This document shows, in pieces, positions 1-5,983 of a stretch of DNA of 9,299 bases; positions within the stretch are counted from its first letter, which is position 1, and every line of letters begins with the position of its first letter. This DNA comes from JBDTCS01 sp039923455 (GTDB lineage: Bacteria; Bacteroidota; Ignavibacteria; Palsa-1295). The position numbers and the translations under genes are program-made. Under the pieces are notes generated by a model that was not told the origin of the DNA, made no database searches, and saw only the letters and a list, made by a program, of their open reading frames with translations. The DNA lies in NCBI GenBank assembly GCA_039923455.1, contig JBDTCS010000121.1:1-9299 (forward strand), given 5' to 3'.

Positions 1-826
1 CGCCGATAATCCGAAGTCCATCGTTTGACTTTTTGGATGTACCGTAGGCTTCAAAGGATTCGATCGCAGTCTTGAGTGCATCGAGATTATCAGCAACGAG
101 GTCAAGCGCCATACCCTTTAAGTGCAACGATCCTCCGACTATATTACCATCTTCATCGACATAATCTGCCGGTGGGTTTACCGGAACATGATGCGCCTTT
201 AACCACTGCCAAGCGCTAATCCATTTTGCCGTGTCAGCGATATGAGCGTCCGCGAGACCGGGAAAAGCCGAGAGCATATCATGCTCCGTGATGCGCTGTT
301 TGATAATATCGAGTTGTCGCGAACTCGTTCTGACGGCGCTCGTGATGAGCGCGGTCATCTTGTTGGCCTGAAAATAACTGGAAAGATTCTTCGCAAATCC
401 GGCAAGCTCCGTTGTCATCAGAACGGTTGACTGCTTCAAGATTCCGGTACTATTCGCTTCAGAACCATAGACAGGAATTCCATCGCGATTTGTTATGGTC
501 ACGATCGGCTGCTCCAAAATCTCTGCCTTAGCCAAATTTAACGAACCGGTGACCGCAAGACCAGTGAGTGGAGAATTTGCGTCGAGCGGGGAAGCTATCG
601 CAAGTCTTGGAGCTTTCGGTAGGTTGATCTCCATGACCGATTGTTCACCTGCGCGAACCTTGCGTGATTTACCAGGAATCGAGATGATTAATATCGCGCA
701 AATTATTGCAACTAAAGAACTTGCGCCAATATATAAATGGTGCTTCTTTAGCGATAATTTCACATTAGCAGGCGTGATCGACGCCAGCCCGTGCTCCAAA
801 AACTGTGTAATGAACCGAATTTTCAA
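1..826 (-). CDS. Membrane-anchored M15-family (VanX/VanY-like) peptidase, 3' end beyond window
   Basis: Open minus-strand frame of 275 codons running off the left edge. Residues about 31-50 form one hydrophobic membrane segment after a basic, Lys/His-containing stretch, predicting a single-pass inner-membrane protein with its C-terminal part in the periplasm. The soluble part holds SAVRTSSRQ (about 163-171), resembling the SGYRS..Q element of M15 D-Ala-D-Ala carboxypeptidases, and SLHLKGMALD (about 233-242), which matches the SxHxxGxAxD zinc signature (H235, D242). The third zinc ligand, expected in a later HxH- or WH-type motif, would lie outside the window. The first possible start is TTG at 826, immediately after an in-frame TAA at 830-832; AAGG sits only 3 nt before it. 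ATT at codon 3 (7 nt from AAGG) and GTG at codon 22 are alternatives, so the start is uncertain. Likely role: cutting peptidoglycan stem peptides or a non-enzymatic M15 fold. The fold call is firmer than the activity. Confidence 0.72.
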   Translation of the reverse strand, partial: MKIRFITQFLEHGLASITPANVKLSLKKHHLYIGASSLVAIICAILIISIPGKSRKVRAGEQSVMEINLPKAPRLAIASPLDANSPLTGLAVTGSLNLAKAEILEQPIVTITNRDGIPVYGSEANSTGILKQSTVLMTTELAGFAKNLSSYFQANKMTALITSAVRTSSRQLDIIKQRITEHDMLSAFPGLADAHIADTAKWISAWQWLKAHHVPVNPPADYVDEDGNIVGGSLHLKGMALDLVADNLDALKTAIESFEAYGTSKKSNDGLRIIG

Positions 827-838
827 ACCTTAGCTATG

Positions 839-867
839 TATATATCCTCAAGAAGTAGCACCCGCAA
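839..867 (-). promoter_or_regulatory. Possible sigma70-like promoter for the M15-like gene
   Basis: On the minus strand TTGCGG (862-867) and TATATA (839-844) are separated by exactly 17 bp. They match the TTGACA/TATAAT consensus at 3 and 4 of 6 positions. A transcript from here would start near position 832, leaving almost no leader before the TTG at 826. The match is modest and could be chance. Confidence 0.25.
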
Positions 868-907
868 AAACCTGATGCCGAAATGCGGGCCCAGAATCCG
901 AACCTAA

Positions 908-932
908 GAACAATGCTATCGCACCATTGTTC
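908..932 (-). other. Inverted repeat downstream of the DUF3108 gene
   Basis: GAACAATG (908-915) pairs with CATTGTTC (925-932) across a 9-nt loop, 38-62 bp past the DUF3108 stop. The stem is AT-rich and no T-run follows on the minus strand, so it is a poor intrinsic terminator. It may be a weak processing or termination hairpin between this gene and the M15-like gene. A second short inverted repeat, CCCGCA (861-866) with TGCGGG (884-889), lies next to it. Confidence 0.25.
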
Positions 933-969
933 CAACAAACGTCAGATAGGTTTCTAAGAGAATTCGGGC

Positions 970-1827
970 TTATTCCACTCGCGCCGATTGATCTCCCTTA
1001 ACGCCCTCATACTTTGTCAGCACAGCGTCTATCGAGCCGACCACGACCTTCGTCGACATCTTGACCGGTATGTGACTCTCATCGTCCGAAAGCCAGATCT
1101 TGATCGATCCCTCGTTCTTAAATAATCCGCCTTCGACGACCATCGGCTCAACGACTACACACTTAAACGTACCCGCCTCGACCTCGATCTGTTGGTGACC
1201 GAGCACCATCACCGTGAGTGGGTGAGTCTTGTCGCTGTAAAAATTCTGCAACATGATCTTATCGCCTTTATGGAGGCTGGTGAGATCGAGCGTACGAATG
1301 TAGTAGAAGGCGCTTACGATGTCATGAACGTATGCTGGCGTCGAGTATTTCTGGCCATCGCTTGTCTCAGCTGTTTTTTCTTCAGGGTCAAAGAATGCGT
1401 TAAAATCTCTCGAGTAGGATCCTTCGCGCACGTGCTGCTCAAATCGCCATGGGAAGATTCCATCGACATCAATGTACGTGCTGTACTTATCTCTTACTTT
1501 GAATACCCAATCGAAACTTGGGGTGCTGCTCGCTAAGACATTCGTCTCGTAGGTTTTTCTTCCGTTGACATATTTATAATCCGGGATCGACATCACTGCT
1601 TGTCCCGCGGTAACAAAACCATACGAAAGATCGAACGTGAGTTTTTCTCCAACGCCGAATGCTTTGTTTGGCAATTGGCGAAGTCCGTCCGGTTTTATAA
1701 TAGTAGTCGGAGCGGCGACGAAGAACTCCCGAACTGCGCCACTGACATCGGTCAGCGAGAGGAGCCCTGCGGTCCCAGCGAGGACGATTAGTGCAATTGT
1801 CAGCGAATGTAGTAACCGACGGTTCAT
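970..1827 (-). CDS. DUF3108-domain envelope protein
   Basis: A 285-residue protein with a basic start and hydrophobic stretch (about residues 7-25) that looks like a signal peptide or N-terminal anchor, so it is expected in the periplasm or envelope. From about residue 57 to near the end it has the DUF3108 pattern: GEKLTFDLSYGFVTAGQA, then a block around FDWVFKVRDKYSTYID, the PWRFEQHVREGSY segment, a YVHDIVSAFYYIR segment and a late GTFKCVVVEP strand followed by IKIWLSDD and PVKM. The family is thought to form a beta-rich, lipid-binding-like fold, but its biochemical role is not established. The ATG at 1827 has a good ribosome site (AAGGA, 5 nt upstream). It lies 81 bp downstream of the GT9 gene on the same strand and may share its transcript. 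Family call strong; function unknown. Confidence 0.85.
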   Translation of the reverse strand: MNRRLLHSLTIALIVLAGTAGLLSLTDVSGAVREFFVAAPTTIIKPDGLRQLPNKAFGVGEKLTFDLSYGFVTAGQAVMSIPDYKYVNGRKTYETNVLASSTPSFDWVFKVRDKYSTYIDVDGIFPWRFEQHVREGSYSRDFNAFFDPEEKTAETSDGQKYSTPAYVHDIVSAFYYIRTLDLTSLHKGDKIMLQNFYSDKTHPLTVMVLGHQQIEVEAGTFKCVVVEPMVVEGGLFKNEGSIKIWLSDDESHIPVKMSTKVVVGSIDAVLTKYEGVKGDQSARVE

Positions 1828-1908
1828 AATTTCCTTCTTTCTATCTCATGTCGCCGGCCAGCATTGCTGACTCAGCTTTCTCTTATTACGGCGGTGCAGG
1901 AAGTTGTT

Positions 1909-2940
1909 TCAATCGGATGCTAACAACTCACTCGCTGCCTTAACGATTTCAGCAACACTCATCTTCTCCATACAAATGCAAGTCTTGCAATCGGGGCAGC
2001 TAACTTTGGGTGCCTGGCTCGCTGTTAAGTTTAAAACACGCTTTCCACGAAATCCCCACCGTTCTTTCGATAAAACTCGTAATCGCGGAAAGAGACCGAT
2101 TGTTGGTGCACCTAAGGCCGCTGCCAAATGACCCGGCCCGGTACTTCCGGCGACCACCAAATCCGCCTTCGCAAGCACTGCTGCAAGTTCGGGTAGCGCT
2201 ACACCTGTCACAACCTGAACATTTGCTCCTATTGCTTTCATTTCGGCTGAAAGTCTTAAAAGCATTTCATTTTCTGGCGGTGTACCGGTCAACAGTATGG
2301 GTAAGTGATACAATTGTGCCAGCTCACCGGAAAGAGCGACGAATTGTTCGGCTGCCCAATTAATCGAGGAGCCACCGGTGCCAATGTGTAAAACTGCGAA
2401 ACGTTCAGGACGTTCTCCAAATGCGCTGGCTAAAATCTGCTCGGCTTTGTCTCGAAGTTCGTTTGAGATCCGAAGCGTTGGTAGGCGCGTTGGTGGCGTA
2501 CGGAGACCGATGCCGGGGAGCATACGTATATTATAGTCCGCTTCGTTATAGTTCGCAGTGCTTCGGTGATCACGGATCCAGTGATTAAAGAATACCGAGT
2601 ACCACCGGAATCCAGTACCAACCCGATTTGTGAGACCGGCAAGATAGGCGGCGATGGCAAGACCGGGCTTGGGGCTGGGGAAGAAGACGAAATTGGCGTG
2701 TGTATCTTTGAATGCACGAATTCTTCGCGCGAGACTCCAGTTTGGATCATAGAGAACAACCTCATTGATACCATCAGCGAGCCGAGCGAGTGGTTCGGTG
2801 TAACTCGAGGCCATAAAGATCACCTTCGCATTCGGAAGTTGCTCCTTGATTGCGCTTACCATCGGCAACGTCAAAACGACGTCACCAATGCGATCTGTCC
2901 GGACGATGAGTATTCTTTTTTCGAGTTTTGGTTGTCTCAC
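1909..2940 (-). CDS. Glycosyltransferase family 9 (heptosyltransferase-like)
   Basis: A 343-residue GT-B enzyme of the ADP-heptose:LPS heptosyltransferase family (GT9), expected at the cytoplasmic face of the inner membrane in lipopolysaccharide core or other surface glycan assembly. The N-terminal signature RILIVRTDRIGDVVLTLP (about 9-26) carries the conserved Asp of the GD..LTLP motif. The C-terminal nucleotide-sugar half shows HIGTGGSSINW (about 185-195), PILLTGTPPE and AGSTGPGHLAAALGAPTIGLF (about 264-284), the family's TGPxHLAAALG hallmark. A cysteine-rich tail, CPDCKTCIC, matches the tail seen in many GT9 proteins and might bind metal. The start is GTG at 2940, because an in-frame TAA stands 12 bp upstream; no convincing ribosome site is visible. 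Donor and acceptor sugars cannot be told from sequence, so no waa symbol is given. Confidence 0.9.
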   Translation of the reverse strand: MRQPKLEKRILIVRTDRIGDVVLTLPMVSAIKEQLPNAKVIFMASSYTEPLARLADGINEVVLYDPNWSLARRIRAFKDTHANFVFFPSPKPGLAIAAYLAGLTNRVGTGFRWYSVFFNHWIRDHRSTANYNEADYNIRMLPGIGLRTPPTRLPTLRISNELRDKAEQILASAFGERPERFAVLHIGTGGSSINWAAEQFVALSGELAQLYHLPILLTGTPPENEMLLRLSAEMKAIGANVQVVTGVALPELAAVLAKADLVVAGSTGPGHLAAALGAPTIGLFPRLRVLSKERWGFRGKRVLNLTASQAPKVSCPDCKTCICMEKMSVAEIVKAASELLASD

Positions 2941-2974
2941 TTTGCAAAATTACTTCTAATCCGGTCGGAATATC
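2941..2974. promoter_or_regulatory. 34-bp divergent gap between GT9 and radical SAM genes
   Basis: Both flanking genes begin with non-ATG codons and point away from this gap, so their promoters must lie here or inside each other's coding sequence. On the minus strand TAATTTTG (2945-2952) fits the TAnnTTTG -7 box of Bacteroidota promoters, but I find no -33 TTTG at the usual distance. If real, transcription of the GT9 gene would start almost at its GTG, giving a leaderless message, which agrees with the missing ribosome site. On the plus strand only GGA (2967-2969) precedes the TTG start. Confidence 0.3.
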
Positions 2975-3994
2975 TTGAGTACGGTTTATTCTCCTCGCTA
3001 TCTTGATCTGTTTGCCAGCGGCGAACTGGCGATACGCGTAGAAAAACTGATGGTGTTGCTTGCCGATTGCACTGTTTGTCCGCTCGACTGTCATGTGGAT
3101 CGGCGAGCAGGAGAGATCGCTCGTTGTTACTCCGGACGCAATCCGATTGTGAGTTCGTATTGCCCGCATTTTGGTGAAGAGCCATCGCTTGTGGGGACAA
3201 ACGGCGTGGGAAACATTTTCTTTGGCAACTGCAACCTGCGTTGTTCCTACTGCCAGAACTTCGAGATTAGTCAGCGTTGGAAAGAGGAAATCAAAAACGA
3301 AGTGACTCCGAAGCGGCTTGCGGAAATGATGATCGAGTTGCAAGACGACAAGGGTTGTCATTCGATCGGCTTTGTTTCGCCAACACATTTTGCACCGCAG
3401 ATGGCCGAGGGGATCTTGCTCGCCTGCACAAAAGGGCTGCACGTACCGATCATTTATAATACGAATGCCTACGACTCCGTTGAAGTATTGCAACTGCTCG
3501 AAGGCATCGTAGATATTTATCTACCGGATCTAAAATATTCGGATGATCAGGCCGGTTATGATCTTTCCGGTGTGAAGGAATATGTAAAGTACTCGCGGTT
3601 GGCACTGCGAGAAATGTATCGCCAAATGGGACCGACGTTAGAGCTCGGCGATGATGGACTTGTAAAACGCGGACTCATCATTCGGCATCTGGTGCTACCG
3701 AACGAACTCGCCGGGACGGAGGAGACGCTACAATTTCTGGCAAGCGATCTTTCCAAGAACGTGACGCTCTCGGTGATGTCGCAGTACTATCCAACCAATA
3801 GAATCAACGATACGAATTCAGAGAAATTCGAAAAAATACTTTTGCTCAATCGCCGGATTCGTGCTCGCGAATATGAGAAGGTGCTTGAACTGCTTGAGGA
3901 ATATGGATTCGAGAATGGTTACGCGCAAGAGTTTGAGAGTCAGGATTATTACAGGCCAGAGTTCGCCGATCGGGCGAATCCGTTTAAGCGATAG
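2975..3994 (+). CDS. PflX-type (COG1313) radical SAM protein
   Basis: A 339-residue radical S-adenosylmethionine protein of the PflX/COG1313 type, distantly related to pyruvate formate-lyase activating enzymes. The 4Fe-4S-binding CX3CX2C motif is CNLRCSYC (C86, C90, C93). Before it lies a second cysteine set, CTVCPLDC (C32, C35, C39), with C51 and C63, plus the family's HFGEEP segment (65-70) and GNIFFGNC. Later hallmarks are SPTHFAPQ (135-142), PIIYNTNAY (158-166), EGIVDIYLPDLKY (176-188), GLIIRHLVLP (233-242) and the tail around GFENGYAQEF (311-320). Length agrees with the family. Substrate and physiological role are not established; activation of a glycyl radical enzyme should not be assumed, and no such partner is visible here. 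The start is TTG at 2975, with GGA 5 nt upstream. It converges on ogg with a 7-bp gap and no visible terminator. Confidence 0.9.
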   Translation: MSTVYSPRYLDLFASGELAIRVEKLMVLLADCTVCPLDCHVDRRAGEIARCYSGRNPIVSSYCPHFGEEPSLVGTNGVGNIFFGNCNLRCSYCQNFEISQRWKEEIKNEVTPKRLAEMMIELQDDKGCHSIGFVSPTHFAPQMAEGILLACTKGLHVPIIYNTNAYDSVEVLQLLEGIVDIYLPDLKYSDDQAGYDLSGVKEYVKYSRLALREMYRQMGPTLELGDDGLVKRGLIIRHLVLPNELAGTEETLQFLASDLSKNVTLSVMSQYYPTNRINDTNSEKFEKILLLNRRIRAREYEKVLELLEEYGFENGYAQEFESQDYYRPEFADRANPFKR

Positions 3995-4001
3995 ACCTCG
4001 G

Positions 4002-4637
4002 TTACTTTCTGATCTCGCCAGTTTCCATACTCCAAAAGAGCAGGTCTAATTCATCAAGCGAAATTCCGACGTTGTTCGCGAACTCGTGCCAAGCGGCCTC
4101 GATCTCGAGATAGCGCTTTTTGGTCGGCGCGTTTTTCGGTATCTCGTCAATCACTCCAAGTCGTGTTAGGTGTTTAAAGATGTGTCGATCGAGAATCGCA
4201 AGCCCTCGCACTCCGATGTTTCGCAAAAAGTGGGAAGCTTCTTTCATACCAAACCCTCCAACAGTTGCAATCACGTTCTCTCTCATTTCGATAGAGTTGA
4301 GTGTGTTCCTATTCAAATGCCTGAGTATCTCAGGAAAGTTCAAGCGCACGTGAAGTAGACGTGCACTCTTCACATTGTGAAACCGAATGTAGTTCTCCGG
4401 ATCTCTCAGATAGGATGTTGGATCAAAACCTAATTCATAGAAGCCGTCAGCAATTAACTTTCCAATTGTGCGGTCAGCATTCTTCGCGCTTGATTGAGGT
4501 GTGAGAATGCAATACGCAAGTTCGTAGAAATAGGCATCAGCCGGCACAAGTGAGAAATCAAGGAGCCGTTGCTGAATAGCGGGCTTGCTCGAGGTGTAAG
4601 CCGAGAGCCAAGGTTCCGGAAGATCAATCGTTTTCAT
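4002..4637 (-). CDS. ogg: Ogg2-type 8-oxoguanine DNA glycosylase/AP lyase
   Basis: A 211-residue helix-hairpin-helix GPD glycosylase of the Ogg2 class, better known from archaea and from bacteria such as Thermotoga and clostridia. It excises 8-oxoguanine from DNA and cuts the abasic site by beta-elimination. The core VGGFGMKEASHFLRNIG (about 126-142) carries the catalytic lysine K132, and AILDRHI (about 147-153) carries the catalytic aspartate D150. The C-terminus ends TGEIRK; a C-terminal lysine is characteristic of Ogg2 and contributes to base recognition in studied members. There is no beta-sandwich domain as in eukaryotic OGG1 and no iron-sulfur cysteine cluster. The length equals the family norm. 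The ATG at 4637 follows the mutY stop after 6 bp, with AAGG 9 nt upstream. It is the last gene of the coupled GO cluster. Confidence 0.92.
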   Translation of the reverse strand: MKTIDLPEPWLSAYTSSKPAIQQRLLDFSLVPADAYFYELAYCILTPQSSAKNADRTIGKLIADGFYELGFDPTSYLRDPENYIRFHNVKSARLLHVRLNFPEILRHLNRNTLNSIEMRENVIATVGGFGMKEASHFLRNIGVRGLAILDRHIFKHLTRLGVIDEIPKNAPTKKRYLEIEAAWHEFANNVGISLDELDLLFWSMETGEIRK

Positions 4638-4643
4638 CCGAGT

Positions 4644-5585
4644 TTACCTTGTCGTTAGTGAATAAACCCGCGGCTTGATCTCTACGATGAAACCCTCTTC
4701 TTTAAGGCTCTCGAGTACAGCTCGGACAAACTTTCTAAACTCTATCGGATCACCACCAGCAAGCATGCCTATGAGTCTTGGTTCAGCTATACTCTCTGCA
4801 TCAGCAACACCTTTCAATATACGCCCTCGCCAAATTCGTCTTGGGTGACCAAAGTATTTCCGTTCTTTTGGTTTTGCATTCGTCGGCTCGCCACCAGTCT
4901 TGATAAAGTGTTTGCCAGATTTGCATGTTTTGATTAGCGGACAGGCAATGCAACCCGGTTTGCGCTTGGTGCAGATCGTCGCACCAAAATCCATTATTGC
5001 TTGATGCCACTCGGCCGATCTGCCAAGAGGCAGAATGTGTGCATCCAAAGCACGGATAGCTTGGATTGGCTCGTTAGCTGCCATGTTGGGCATGCGCTTC
5101 CAAATCCGAGAAAGCACACGTTCGATATTAACATCCACAACAGACACATCAGCGTTGAAAGCGAAGGCCAAGACCGCTGACGCTGTGTATTCGCCAACGC
5201 CGCGCAAGGCACGAAGTTCTTCGAGTGTGTTCGGAAATGGTTTTCGCCCACGATGAGCGATCGCTTCAGCACTTCGTTGCAGATTGAGTGCACGTCGATT
5301 GTAGCCCAGGCCTTGCCAGGCTCGCAGTACCTTCGCGGTTGGTGCTTGCGCAAGTTTGTTCGCTGTCGGAAATAACTTTAAGAATTGCGGTAGTTTGTCC
5401 TCGATTTGTTTCGGTGAGGTTTGTTGCAGCATGAATTCTCGAACGAGAATTTGGTAGGGCCTCATACCCGGTTTGCGCCAATCATAGTCGCGACCATTCT
5501 TTCGAAACCATGTTAGTAAGATGCGACGCGAATCCAGCAGACGTTTTTTCGTCGCGATCGAAAGTTTTACCATGGGCTCACTCAT
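4644..5585 (-). CDS. mutY: MutY-like A/G-specific adenine glycosylase, short form
   Basis: A 313-residue iron-sulfur HhH-GPD glycosylase that should remove adenine paired with 8-oxoguanine. REFMLQQT (49-56) supplies the catalytic glutamate E50, GLGY (92-95) the tyrosine matching E. coli Y82, LRGVGEYTASAV (127-138) the helix-hairpin-helix, and VVDVNIERVLSR (149-160) the catalytic aspartate D151. Cysteines 205, 212, 215 and 221 follow the C-X6-C-X2-C-X5-C cluster spacing. Tyr133 occupies the position of the lyase lysine of endonuclease III, so it is not Nth. After residue 240 it has a short FGHPRRIWRGRIL-containing tail, apparently winged-helix-like, instead of the usual Nudix-like domain with its FSH loop. 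MutY of E. coli is 350 residues. The DVN in place of DGN, and S57-P58 after MLQQT, are departures, so a related mismatch glycosylase (MIG-like) is possible. AAGGA lies 8 nt before the ATG, which overlaps the Nudix stop as ATGA. Confidence 0.88.
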   Translation of the reverse strand: MSEPMVKLSIATKKRLLDSRRILLTWFRKNGRDYDWRKPGMRPYQILVREFMLQQTSPKQIEDKLPQFLKLFPTANKLAQAPTAKVLRAWQGLGYNRRALNLQRSAEAIAHRGRKPFPNTLEELRALRGVGEYTASAVLAFAFNADVSVVDVNIERVLSRIWKRMPNMAANEPIQAIRALDAHILPLGRSAEWHQAIMDFGATICTKRKPGCIACPLIKTCKSGKHFIKTGGEPTNAKPKERKYFGHPRRIWRGRILKGVADAESIAEPRLIGMLAGGDPIEFRKFVRAVLESLKEEGFIVEIKPRVYSLTTR

Positions 5586-5983
5586 GCCGGAATTCCTTCG
5601 GCAATAAGCTTCGCAAGAATGCGGTCATTGCCTGAGAGATGAATCAGAGTCGGAAGCATCTGAGCATCGAACCATCCGACCTGATTGAATTCAAGGTTTT
5701 CTACCTCACCCATAAAATCACGAACGAGGTAATACTTGATTGAGTAGGTGAGACCATTCGAGTAAGTCGCGAGTTCATGAAACCACTCTTCAGAACTTTC
5801 GATCGTGATGTTCAGCTCTTCTTGGAGTTCGCGAATCAAGGCTTGCTCACCCGTTTCGCCTGCCTCGACTTTACCACCGGGAAACTCCCAATGCAAGGGA
5901 TATACTTTTGTCTCTACGCGCTCGCCCATAAGCACGGTGCCATTTCGTAACAAGAGCGCAACGACAACATCGATCGGCATCAT
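5582..5983 (-). CDS. mutT: MutT-like Nudix hydrolase (8-oxo-dGTP diphosphatase)
   Basis: A 133-residue Nudix hydrolase. The Nudix box occupies residues 37-59: GKVEAGE, then seven residues, then RELQEELNI, with Asn58 replacing the consensus glycine; the metal-binding E52, E55 and E56 are present. Preceding WEFPGG (32-37) matches the MutT LEFPGG segment. Near the C-terminus GNDRILAKL (118-126) aligns with the E. coli segment containing Asn119, the residue that reads the 8-oxopurine, and the Asn falls at 119 here too. Together with mutY and ogg downstream, this supports hydrolysis of 8-oxo-dGTP to the monophosphate, preventing misincorporation. Other Nudix substrates cannot be excluded. The first of two adjacent ATG codons (5983) overlaps the permease stop as ATGA; the second (5980) is an equal candidate. 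No standard ribosome site is seen, in keeping with translational coupling. Confidence 0.88.
   Translation of the reverse strand: MMPIDVVVALLLRNGTVLMGERVETKVYPLHWEFPGGKVEAGETGEQALIRELQEELNITIESSEEWFHELATYSNGLTYSIKYYLVRDFMGEVENLEFNQVGWFDAQMLPTLIHLSGNDRILAKLIAEGIPA

Noticed and set aside
242..833. Plus-strand open frames at 242-430 and 495-833
   Set aside because: They lie opposite the M15-like frame, which has a membrane segment and a metal motif; the plus-strand translations show no recognisable domain.
908..932. Intrinsic terminator after the DUF3108 gene
   Set aside because: The stem is AT-rich and no T-run follows on the minus strand, so it is listed only as an inverted repeat.
2566..3006. 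Plus-strand 146-codon frame
   Set aside because: It is antisense to the well-supported GT9 gene and runs into the radical SAM gene in another frame; no domain is visible.
2882..3493. Minus-strand 203-codon frame
   Set aside because: It is antisense to the radical SAM gene across its iron-sulfur motif and overlaps the start of the GT9 gene; the product looks like random translation rich in His, Arg and Thr.
3995..4001. Bidirectional terminator between the convergent radical SAM and ogg genes
   Set aside because: The gap is 7 bp and no strong hairpin with a T-run is visible at either gene end.
4644..5585. Endonuclease III (Nth) as the identity of the iron-sulfur glycosylase
   Set aside because: Tyr133 stands where Nth has its catalytic lysine, and the MLQQT motif with Glu50 is of the MutY type.
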